Shown here piece after piece: positions 9,644 to 16,014 of a stretch of DNA of 29,227 bases. The translations under genes were made by a program, and so were the position numbers. Under the pieces are notes generated by a model. It saw nothing but the letters and a program-made list of their open reading frames with translations. It searched no databases and was not told where the DNA came from. This DNA is from RGIG5612 sp045627365 (lineage in GTDB: Bacteria; Bacillota; Clostridia; Lachnospirales; Lachnospiraceae), in the NCBI GenBank assembly GCA_045627365.1, contig JAZQNN010000049.1, positions 1-29,227 on the forward strand, in the 5' to 3' direction. Numbering within the stretch: the first letter of the stretch is position 1; every line of letters begins with the position of its first letter.

Positions 9644-11311
9644 ATGAAAAAGTTAGTTTCAATTATTTCAATCATCGCAGTATTCATTGCTTGCTTCGCA
9701 GGAATGACCATTACTGCAGCAGCTGATGAGAACATGGCTGTTACTCCTATCGTATCAGACAGCCCAAATTATCAGCAGGTAGTTTTATCAGGATGTGACG
9801 CCAACACCGTATATTATCTTTTCGCTAATGGCTCACAGATCAAGACCGCTGAAGCTACAAACGGAACCATGATCCTTTCAGATCCTAACACTGACTACCA
9901 GATCATGCTCCTGGACAAAGCAACCGGTAAGAAGACTTCCCTCGTAAGAAGCATCAGAGCTCATTCTTATAATGTAAGTTATACACTCTATGCTGGTGGC
10001 GGTGTTGTAGCTTCTTACACACAGAGCAACGGAGCAGTTTACTACGGCGGCAACTTCGAGTACACAGCAGACAGCGTTGTATGGTATGACGGACGTCAGT
10101 ATCAGCTCAGCGATGTAGCTACCACTCAGGTTATCAAGTACGGCAAGGCTTCATACAACTTCAATTTTGAACTGTACAGCCCGGCAGATCTTGATGCTAC
10201 AGTTGATTTCGTAGATGCTAAGGGCAACAAGCTTGGCGGCGAGAGCGTTAAGGTTAGCTACTATGGCGGAGATGTAGTTGTAAACGCACCTGCATCGATC
10301 GAGAAGAACGGCAAGACCTACAACAGAGATCCGCAGGCTCCTGCAGCTGTTACATTCAATTACTACAGCCCGGTTCTTCGTTCAACGATCAAGTATGTTG
10401 AGGAAGCTATTGAAGAGACCACTCCTGTTGAGCCTTACAAGCCGGATTATGTATGGGTCGATGGCGAGCCATACAACTGGAACTTCTATATGGTAGACGC
10501 AGTTTCAGGTGCACAGCTCGAATCAAAGACAGTTGTTGTAACACCTTCATCCGTAGCAACATTCACACCGGCATTCTCACTTGAAGTTGGTGGAAAGACT
10601 TACTACATCGATGCATCACAGAACCATATGTTCGAGCGTAACTACGACTCAAAGGCTTCTACATCAGTATACCTTTACTACACAGAAGCAGGCGTTGTAG
10701 TTGATGCAGAGAAGAACCTCAAGATCGTTTTCAAGTGCGTATCCAACAACACAGTCCTTGAGACAATCGACGTAACTATCCTTGCTGGTGAGACCGCAAC
10801 AATCGACTGCCCGGCAACCTACGCAAAGGGCGGCAAGAACTACATCAGACTTTCAGGCCAGGGCGATGTTCTTACGATCCCTTACACCACAGAGAGAGCC
10901 GGATACTATGTATACTACCGTGATCCTTCAGATGTACAGAACGCTGATATCGCTAATGTAAACGGTGGCGGCGGCAACGGTGGTCAGGGCCAGGGTGGCC
11001 AGGGCCAGGCTGAAGGCGGCAACGTACTCGAGAACGAAGAGAACTTCGGTGACTTCAACGATTTCAATAATGAGAACCAGAACGCTGAGGCTGAGACAAC
11101 AGTTGTAGAGCCTTCAACAGAAGAGATCACCGAATCAACAGCTCCTCTTAACGGACCGGAAGCATCAAGCGAAGAAGTTATTACAGACCCGACAGCTCCT
11201 CTTGCAGGCGGCAAGAATGGCAAGATCTGGTGGCCATATGCAGTAGCTGGTGCTGTAGTAGCCGGAATCATCGTGATCCTTGCAACCAGAAAGAAGAAGG
11301 AAGAAGAATAA
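9644..11311 (+). CDS. Secreted membrane-anchored protein with four MucBP-like repeats
   Basis: The chosen start is ATG 9644 (555 residues), 10 bp after GAAGGG; an upstream in-frame GTG at 9626 overlaps that ribosome binding site and has none of its own. The N-terminus is a signal peptide (MKKLVSIISIIAVF..., likely cut near TAAADE). The body holds four repeats of about 70-80 residues, each with an opening strand such as YNVSYTLY, YNFNFELY, YNWNFYMV or LKIVFKCV, a middle KTY or KNY element, and mostly a closing YYY-like strand, resembling MucBP domains. A Gly/Gln-rich linker and an acidic Asn-rich stretch follow, then a duplicated TAPL(N/A)G motif, one membrane span and an RKKKEEE tail. There is no LPXTG. 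It may bind glycans or be a partner of the giant adhesin upstream; that is inference. It ends at the terminator at 11369. Confidence 0.85.
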   Translation: MKKLVSIISIIAVFIACFAGMTITAAADENMAVTPIVSDSPNYQQVVLSGCDANTVYYLFANGSQIKTAEATNGTMILSDPNTDYQIMLLDKATGKKTSLVRSIRAHSYNVSYTLYAGGGVVASYTQSNGAVYYGGNFEYTADSVVWYDGRQYQLSDVATTQVIKYGKASYNFNFELYSPADLDATVDFVDAKGNKLGGESVKVSYYGGDVVVNAPASIEKNGKTYNRDPQAPAAVTFNYYSPVLRSTIKYVEEAIEETTPVEPYKPDYVWVDGEPYNWNFYMVDAVSGAQLESKTVVVTPSSVATFTPAFSLEVGGKTYYIDASQNHMFERNYDSKASTSVYLYYTEAGVVVDAEKNLKIVFKCVSNNTVLETIDVTILAGETATIDCPATYAKGGKNYIRLSGQGDVLTIPYTTERAGYYVYYRDPSDVQNADIANVNGGGGNGGQGQGGQGQAEGGNVLENEENFGDFNDFNNENQNAEAETTVVEPSTEEITESTAPLNGPEASSEEVITDPTAPLAGGKNGKIWWPYAVAGAVVAGIIVILATRKKKEEE

Positions 11312-11337
11312 TTTATAAAAATAAATTTCCCAAATAA

Positions 11338-11366
11338 TTGAAAACTAATTCAAATAGTGCTATGAT
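11338..11366 (+). promoter_or_regulatory. Promoter of the BTAD regulator gene
   Basis: TTGAAA (11338-11343), a 17 bp spacer, and TATGAT (11361-11366) with an extended -10 TG (11358). The expected start of transcription is about 11373, inside the terminator hairpin that begins at 11369. Confidence 0.7.
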
Positions 11367-11368
11367 TG

Positions 11369-11399
11369 ACCGGAGCCATATAGTTGGCTCCGGTTTTTT
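11369..11399 (+). terminator. Intrinsic terminator, overlapping the next transcription start
   Basis: The perfect 10 bp stem ACCGGAGCCA / TGGCTCCGGT has a 6-base loop and runs into a T tract ending at 11399. It lies 57 bp after the MucBP-like gene stop. Confidence 0.9.
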
Positions 11400-11419
11400 G
11401 CATCAGGAGAATATTGGAT

Positions 11420-12619
11420 ATGACCGACAAGGTAATCAATGTAAAGCTATTTGGCGGCTTGCATATGGAAGGTATGAACGGTGAGCTTTCGGTAGAAGCT
11501 CTTCGTTCGGCGCAGCTTGCTAAACTTTTGTGTTATTTTCTTTGCCACCACAAAGACCAATGTTCTATTCAGGATATGATCGAGGCTCTCTGGCCGGACG
11601 AGTCCAGTGATAATCCGGCAGGTGCTTTGAAGAACCTTGTTTACAGGCTTCGCAAGACATTAAATGAGATCTGGCCTGAATATGATTTAATTATTACAGG
11701 AAAGGGCTTTTACAGCTGGAATTCCCAGATATCTTTGAAGATAGATACAGAGCAGTTTGAAGCCCTTCTGCAGAGTGTCCGTGAGGACATGAAGCGCGAT
11801 GAGAAGCTTCAGATATATAAGTCGATGACTGATTTATATAAGGGACAGATGTTTTCCGGATACAATGATCTGTATTGGATCGCGTCTTTATCAACTTACT
11901 ATTTTTCAGTATATGAGACCACGGTCATCAAGTACTGTGAGCTTCTTGATGAGAAGAACGACTTCGAAGAGATGGAGTCTGTGTGCAAGTCCGCTATTAA
12001 GGAAGATGCACTGAATGAGAATCTTTATTACTGGTATATAAAGGCTCTGTATGGCCAGGGCAAATACCGCTTGGCATGCGAATACTACAATAAGGCATCG
12101 AACATCTTATACGACAATCTGGGCGTTAAGATGTCCGCAAGGTCGCAGCTTCTTTACAGGACACTGATGGTTCAGGTACATGAGGGCGAGACGAGCCTTG
12201 CTACGATCGTTGAGGACCTGTGCGAAGAGAACAGCAAGGGCGCGTTCATATGCGAGTATGGCGTTTTCAAGCAGATATATCAACTCCAGCGTTCAAGGAT
12301 CGACAGAATGGGATATTCGACCTTCCTGGCACTTATCAATATCGTTCCGGACAGAAGTGTTACGCCTGAGATGAGCGAATACCGCGATGTCTTAAAGATC
12401 GCCGCACACGCGCTCAGAGAAGTCCTTACGAATTCACTGAGAACCGGTGATGTTGTAGCGAGATATTCTGAGAGCCAGTATCTTGTTCTTCTTCCGACAT
12501 GTCAGTACGAGTCAGCCAAGATGGTACTTGACAGAATCAGGGAGCGATTCTTCACAGGCAAAACCAAGTACAGAGTACGCCTGGATTTTGATTTAAGTGA
12601 AATGATCGGTGAAATGTGA
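11420..12619 (+). CDS. SARP/BTAD-family regulator with degenerate GGDEF-like C-terminus
   Basis: ATG 11420 is preceded by AGGAGA at 9 bp; the longer reading to 11384 begins inside a terminator and is rejected. The product has 399 residues. Residues 1-95 form an OmpR-type winged helix (VKLFGGL..., ...AKLLCYFL, IEALWPDE, LKNLVYRLRK). Residues 95-245 are a TPR-like BTAD domain (LYKGQMFSGY, LNENLYYWYIKALYGQGKY). Residues 275-395 look like a GGDEF domain whose signature is lost: RYSESQY (348-354) replaces RYGGDEF, followed by LVLLP and a conserved RIRERF. Diguanylate cyclase activity is therefore unlikely; a sensory or binding role is possible. Known SARPs activate promoters through direct repeats 11 bp apart, and such repeats precede three neighbouring genes. 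Confidence 0.87.
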   Translation: MTDKVINVKLFGGLHMEGMNGELSVEALRSAQLAKLLCYFLCHHKDQCSIQDMIEALWPDESSDNPAGALKNLVYRLRKTLNEIWPEYDLIITGKGFYSWNSQISLKIDTEQFEALLQSVREDMKRDEKLQIYKSMTDLYKGQMFSGYNDLYWIASLSTYYFSVYETTVIKYCELLDEKNDFEEMESVCKSAIKEDALNENLYYWYIKALYGQGKYRLACEYYNKASNILYDNLGVKMSARSQLLYRTLMVQVHEGETSLATIVEDLCEENSKGAFICEYGVFKQIYQLQRSRIDRMGYSTFLALINIVPDRSVTPEMSEYRDVLKIAAHALREVLTNSLRTGDVVARYSESQYLVLLPTCQYESAKMVLDRIRERFFTGKTKYRVRLDFDLSEMIGEM

Positions 12620-12647
12620 CCGTCGCGTGACATGCGGCTTTTATAAT
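12616..12647 (+). promoter_or_regulatory. SARP-type activator box B and -10
   Basis: GTGAC at 12616 and GTGAC at 12627 are exact direct repeats 11 bp apart. The second starts 15 bp before a perfect TATAAT (12642-12647). The -35 position (about 12619-12624, ACCGTC) is poor, as expected for an activator-dependent promoter. The first half-site overlaps the stop codon of the BTAD gene. Confidence 0.75.
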
Positions 12648-12674
12648 TTGGGTAACTGATATCAGGAGAAATGG

Positions 12675-13106
12675 ATGGCTATAGCACAGCAGTTTCCGGT
12701 GAATTGCATACGAGTTTGCCTCGATGAAAAAGGCAAGGACCTTAAAGGCGTTATCTGCGCGGTTGCGCTTGAGGACGATCTTGCTTTTTCTAACAAGAGA
12801 GAGTTCATTGTGAAGATAGACGAAGCCTTTGATCTTATCGGACAGCCGCAGCCACACCAGGTTATCAGGAGTTTCAGAAAGCAGGATAAGCTGTACAAGT
12901 CCTACAACGGAACACCTGAAAGATTTCATACGTCAGATGAGATCAGACAGCGCAGCGGAGGTACCTTCACATTTGATATGGTAATGCTCTCCAGACACAA
13001 CGCAGAGTGGCAGGGACTTGTCAAGGAGACCGATGGCAAGCTGGCTTTCAGATTTAAGAGTTCGCTTGAATTTCTTTCCTGGATCGATGAATTGTCTGCC
13101 GAATAA
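12675..13106 (+). CDS. Small protein with two copies of a WQG-type domain
   Basis: I do not recognise a named family. The product has 143 residues and no signal peptide or membrane span, so it is probably cytosolic. The start is ATG 12675, 5 bp after AGGAGA. The C-terminal part (residues 98-141) reads LSRHNAEWQG...FKSSLEFLSWIDEL and matches the next small protein (LSRENNTWQG...FRSALELMCLINSAL). The N-terminal part (about 10-55) can be aligned to the same pattern: IRVCL...LKGVI...F.NKREFIVKIDEAFD. The protein is thus likely a tandem duplication of a beta-beta-beta-alpha domain, joined by a linker containing PQPHQVIRSF. Its own promoter carries SARP-type box B, so co-regulation with the surface protein gene is likely. 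Confidence 0.82.
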   Translation: MAIAQQFPVNCIRVCLDEKGKDLKGVICAVALEDDLAFSNKREFIVKIDEAFDLIGQPQPHQVIRSFRKQDKLYKSYNGTPERFHTSDEIRQRSGGTFTFDMVMLSRHNAEWQGLVKETDGKLAFRFKSSLEFLSWIDELSAE

Positions 13107-13126
13107 CGGCAAGTTTTTCGCTCAGT

Positions 13127-13158
13127 GTGATATCTGTGTGACCGATAGTTGTTATTAT
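13127..13158 (+). promoter_or_regulatory. SARP-type activator box C and -10
   Basis: GTGAT (13127) and GTGAC (13138) are 11 bp apart. The second starts 15 bp before TATTAT (13153-13158), which also has an extended -10 TG at 13150. No -35 is visible. The leader to ATG 13176 would be only about 11-16 nt. Confidence 0.68.
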
Positions 13159-13175
13159 CATTTTGGAGATTACGA

Positions 13176-13364
13176 ATGGATAACATATTATTTGATGCAT
13201 TAGGCGATAATAAGAATAAGTTTATCATTCAGATCCTCAGCCGTGAGAACAACACATGGCAGGGGACGATAGAATGGATTGAGAAGAAGCAGAAGATCCC
13301 GTTCAGAAGTGCGCTGGAACTTATGTGTCTTATCAATTCGGCTCTTGATGAATCAGAATCATAA
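13176..13364 (+). CDS. Single-domain WQG-type small protein (62 aa)
   Basis: The start is ATG 13176, after GGAGAT at 13165-13170; the longer frame to 13149 would begin upstream of the likely transcription start. The product is 62 residues, soluble and without known motifs. It consists of one domain homologous to the C-terminal domain of the preceding protein: FIIQILSRENNTWQG, then FRSALELMCLINSAL. The shared LSR..N..WQG and F(R/K)S.LE(F/L) residues mark the family. Separate promoters with the same activator box precede both genes, so the two paralogues are probably coexpressed but independently initiated. The function is unknown. Its transcript ends at the strong terminator at 13381. Confidence 0.8.
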   Translation: MDNILFDALGDNKNKFIIQILSRENNTWQGTIEWIEKKQKIPFRSALELMCLINSALDESES

Positions 13365-13380
13365 ATGTTATAGATATTTC

Positions 13381-13412
13381 AGTCCCAAAGCTTCGGCTTT
13401 GGGACTTTTTTT
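13381..13412 (+). terminator. Strong intrinsic terminator with TTCG tetraloop
   Basis: The perfect 11 bp stem AGTCCCAAAGC / GCTTTGGGACT around TTCG is followed by a T run to 13412. It separates the small-protein genes from the pilus-like operon. Confidence 0.95.
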
Positions 13413-13413
13413 C

Positions 13414-13442
13414 TTCCTTTCCCGGCTGGGTTCTGCTAAAAT
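13414..13442 (+). promoter_or_regulatory. Candidate extended -10 promoter of the pilus-like operon
   Basis: TAAAAT (13437-13442) is preceded by TGC. The -35 at the 17 bp position (TTCCTT, 13414) is weak. It lies 30 bp before the GspF-like start. Confidence 0.5.
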
Positions 13443-13472
13443 ACAAATTAATAGATTATCGGGGTTCGATAT

Positions 13473-14501
13473 ATGAAAAAATCACTTTCCTACGAAACAA
13501 TAAGCGTCTTCTTCAACGACGTGTCGATCATGATCCAGTCGGGCGTTCCGATGGATGAGATACTCGCGGTTCTGGCAGATGACTGTCAGGACGCGGTTTT
13601 TGCGCCTTATCTTAAGCAAATGACGGCCCTTGTCAACGACGGGAAGAGTCTTGCACAGGCGATGGAAGAGGTCGGGGCATTTCCGGATTACGCTCTCGGA
13701 ATGATACGTTCTGCCGAGGAATGCGGCAAATTAGAGGACGTTACAGATGCCCTCAGCCTGTATTATGAGCAACGCAGACAGACAGATGAGCTCGTGAAGT
13801 CCGCCCTTAAGAGGCCTTTGATGCTTCTTCTCATAATTGCCATCATAATGGCTGTTTTCATTCTCGGTATACTTCCTGCTATCTCCGATCTTTACACATC
13901 GCTTGGCGGTAACGCGTCACTTTATGTAACAGGTTCATATGTTATCGGCGGCGTCGCTTTCGGCGTAGTTGTTCTGATCCTTATATTTGCGATCATTCTG
14001 GCTCTTTGCAAGAGAACGGAAGCAGGAAATGCGTTCATTAACAAATTGTGGACAAATAACCGCATAACCCGAAATCTTGCGCTTCTTTTCAGCAAAGCAA
14101 TGTTCATTAGTGACATCGATGTTATGATGTCCGGAGGTCTGTCACCGGATGCGGCATTTGAACAGGCAGCGAGAAATGTAACCAACCCAAACCTCAAGGA
14201 AAGCGCTGAAAGATGTGCCGAAAGAGTTCTGAAAGGTGAGAATATTGCTGAGATCTTTACGGATGAGAAGGTGCTGCCGCCTGTGTGCACACACATCCTG
14301 TTTTCTGCACTCCAAAATGGCGAGACCGAAGAAGCTTTCCACAAGATCCGCGGAATGCTTTTTGAGTCAGCGGAGCTTCAGTCTGAAAGCCTGATAGAGA
14401 AGACGGAGCCGATCCTGACAGCATTTTTCATGCTTGCAGTCGGGCTGTCACTTCTTTCAATCATGCTTCCTTTGATCGGAATCGTCGCAGCAATGGGCTG
14501 A
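13473..14501 (+). CDS. GspF/PilC-type inner-membrane platform protein
   Basis: The product has 342 residues. It would be the polytopic platform that contacts the cytoplasmic ATPase in type IV pilus and type II secretion machines. Residues 1-105 form a first cytoplasmic T2SSF half (FFNDVSIMIQSGVPMDEIL, RSAEECGKLEDV), followed by two membrane spans (about 115-180). A second T2SSF half (LLFSKAMFISDIDVMMSGGLS..., SALQNGETEEAF) and a final C-terminal span end in MLPLIGIVAAMG. The duplicated layout matches PilC/GspF, though the protein is shorter than the usual 400 or so residues. It is the first gene of a six-gene operon with 4-nt ATGA overlaps further down. Only a weak GGGG ribosome binding site precedes ATG 13473. 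Confidence 0.88.
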   Translation: MKKSLSYETISVFFNDVSIMIQSGVPMDEILAVLADDCQDAVFAPYLKQMTALVNDGKSLAQAMEEVGAFPDYALGMIRSAEECGKLEDVTDALSLYYEQRRQTDELVKSALKRPLMLLLIIAIIMAVFILGILPAISDLYTSLGGNASLYVTGSYVIGGVAFGVVVLILIFAIILALCKRTEAGNAFINKLWTNNRITRNLALLFSKAMFISDIDVMMSGGLSPDAAFEQAARNVTNPNLKESAERCAERVLKGENIAEIFTDEKVLPPVCTHILFSALQNGETEEAFHKIRGMLFESAELQSESLIEKTEPILTAFFMLAVGLSLLSIMLPLIGIVAAMG

Positions 14502-14508
14502 TATTATA

Positions 14509-14823
14509 ATGAAAAAGAAAAAAGCCAAAGGTAAGAAAGGAAGAGTATTCCTGATCATAGTCTGCGTCCTGGCAGCTGTGATCGCAATTACGGTATTTGT
14601 AACGGCGATCGACAACAGCCTGACCAAGAACAATACAGAGTCACTGCGTGATTCTATTCTTCACGCGGCTTTTCAGTGCTACAGTGTAGAAGGCGTGTAT
14701 CCGGACAACTTCGCTTATCTTGAAACGGCTTACGGAGTGATGGTCGATCATAAGAGGTTTATTGTAGAATACGAATGCTTTGCCTCAAACAGACCTCCGA
14801 AGGTCAAGGTGCTTGCAAAATGA
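14509..14823 (+). CDS. Small membrane-anchored pilus-cluster protein
   Basis: The product has 104 residues: a very basic N-terminus (KKKKAKGKKGR), one membrane span (about 12-32), then an outer domain with conserved-looking ILHAAFQCYSVEGVYPDNF and LETAYGVMVDH blocks and a final FASNRPPKVKVL. The layout is that of a minor pseudopilin, but no G/A followed by F...E prepilin peptidase site precedes the hydrophobic segment. The start ATG 14509 lies 7 nt after the GspF stop with no clear ribosome binding site, so translational coupling is likely. The stop overlaps the next start. Confidence 0.78.
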   Translation: MKKKKAKGKKGRVFLIIVCVLAAVIAITVFVTAIDNSLTKNNTESLRDSILHAAFQCYSVEGVYPDNFAYLETAYGVMVDHKRFIVEYECFASNRPPKVKVLAK

Positions 14824-15272
14824 ATAAGACGCGCAGTTTCTCATCTTTTTCATATGTGGCTACGGCCTTCGTTGCGGTTGTCGGGGTGCTGCTGATCACC
14901 ATCATGGGATCGGTCAGCTATAATTCCATTACCAAAAGCAGGGATGCTTCCGACAACTTAAGAGGCACTGTGTCTTATATCAGGACCCAGATAAGAGCCC
15001 AGGATAAATACAGAGCCGTTTCAATAAGAGATGGCATGCTCATCCTGAGCGAGTCAGACGGAACATATACATATGAGCAGCGAATATATGCATTCGGCGG
15101 ATATCTGATGGAAGAATATGCACTCGCAGAATCGCCACAGAATCCGGAAAACGCTGAACAGGTCCTGAAGCTTGATACATTTGAGGTCGAATATGTTCTT
15201 GATGGGCTGATTCGTGTAAATACTGAGTATGGCAGCGGGTTCGTCAGGGTTTATTGCGGAGGCGAAAGATGA
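14820..15272 (+). CDS. DUF4860-like membrane-anchored pilus-cluster protein
   Basis: The product has 150 residues. The start at ATG 14820 overlaps the upstream stop (ATGA); the longer frame to 14775 runs into the previous gene. One N-terminal span (about 10-32) is followed by a domain with YNSITKSRDASDNLRGTVSY and IRTQIRAQDKY, then beta-rich segments (YTYEQRIYAFGGYLMEEY). From memory this resembles DUF4860 proteins that sit beside pilus-type ATPases in Clostridia; that assignment needs a profile search. No standard prepilin cleavage motif is visible. It is probably a structural component of the envelope-spanning apparatus. Confidence 0.75.
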   Translation: MNKTRSFSSFSYVATAFVAVVGVLLITIMGSVSYNSITKSRDASDNLRGTVSYIRTQIRAQDKYRAVSIRDGMLILSESDGTYTYEQRIYAFGGYLMEEYALAESPQNPENAEQVLKLDTFEVEYVLDGLIRVNTEYGSGFVRVYCGGER

Positions 15273-15649
15273 AGAATCGTTTGCCCGGAATTTTAAATTT
15301 ATTTATAAGCGTGATTGCGATTGCCGCCGTCACTGTAATATCTGTATTGTGCGTAGGCGCCATTAAGAAAGAGCAGTCAGCAAATGCTATGACCAGGGCT
15401 GTTACATGGGCAGCTTCCGCTTCAGATTGTTTTTACGCAACGCATGATGAAGAGACACTTGCCCGGCTTCTGGACGGGAGTGTAAGCGGTGATGAGATCA
15501 TAGCAGAAGACGGTGAATTGACGCTTAATATCGTTTTGTCTGCCGATGAGGAGATGAAATATGCTGAAATAAGCGTTTTATCCGGCTCTGACATCATATA
15601 TTCGCTATCTTGCGAGAAAGCAGCTATATTGGAGGTGATCAGTCGATGA
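15269..15649 (+). CDS. Small membrane-anchored pilus-cluster protein
   Basis: ATG 15269 overlaps the preceding stop (ATGA), with GGAGG 6 bp upstream, so the longer frame from 15254 is rejected. The product has 126 residues: a short basic start (MKNRLPGIL), one span (about 9-30) and an outer domain starting AIKKEQSANAMTRAV and ending in beta strands (LTLNIVLSADEE, YAEISVLSGSDIIYSLSC). I do not recognise a family. Position and architecture suggest a pseudopilin-like or TadE-like subunit. It has no prepilin site. Confidence 0.74.
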   Translation: MKNRLPGILNLFISVIAIAAVTVISVLCVGAIKKEQSANAMTRAVTWAASASDCFYATHDEETLARLLDGSVSGDEIIAEDGELTLNIVLSADEEMKYAEISVLSGSDIIYSLSCEKAAILEVISR

Positions 15650-15990
15650 AAAACGGGATCTCCACAATGGCGATAATTATCCTGATGGTAGTGCTTGTCA
15701 GTGCGGTAGTCGGTACTCTTGAGGTCGCGACAGCCAAGTCAGATGTTGCAAGAGCCAGGAAGCAGGCTGATTATATTGACGCGGTTCAGGAATGCACCAA
15801 TCAGGCCAACAGGTGGCTTGCCGGCATCGATTTAAATGACGGCAGTGACGGAACTCTGTCAGGCGAATTCACGGATGGAAAAGGCCACACGCTGACTGTT
15901 GAGGTGACTGTCGGAGACGGCACTATGAAGATAAGACGCTGGGATCTTCTGACAGAGTGGACGGATGAAATATCATTACATGTAAAGTAA
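15646..15990 (+). CDS. Small pseudopilin-like or TadE-like protein
   Basis: ATG 15646 overlaps the previous stop and follows an unusually complete ribosome binding site, GGAGGTGATC (15631-15640), suggesting this is the most highly translated member of the operon. The product has 114 residues, with an N-terminal span (MAIIILMVVLVSAVVGTLEV) straight after MKNGIST, then ATAKSDVARARKQADYIDA, a helix in phase with the span as in pilins. The C-terminal part is a small beta domain (LTVEVTVGDGTMKIRRW). It is the best candidate for the main filament or pseudopilus subunit, although the G|F...E processing site is lacking; that role is inference. Confidence 0.75.
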   Translation: MKNGISTMAIIILMVVLVSAVVGTLEVATAKSDVARARKQADYIDAVQECTNQANRWLAGIDLNDGSDGTLSGEFTDGKGHTLTVEVTVGDGTMKIRRWDLLTEWTDEISLHVK

Positions 15991-16014
15991 CGGCAGAAAT
16001 GAGGTTGTGATCAA

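Noticed and set aside
11384..11419. Upstream start for the BTAD regulator
   Set aside because: It begins in the loop of a terminator and has no ribosome binding site, whereas ATG 11420 has AGGAGA at 9 bp.
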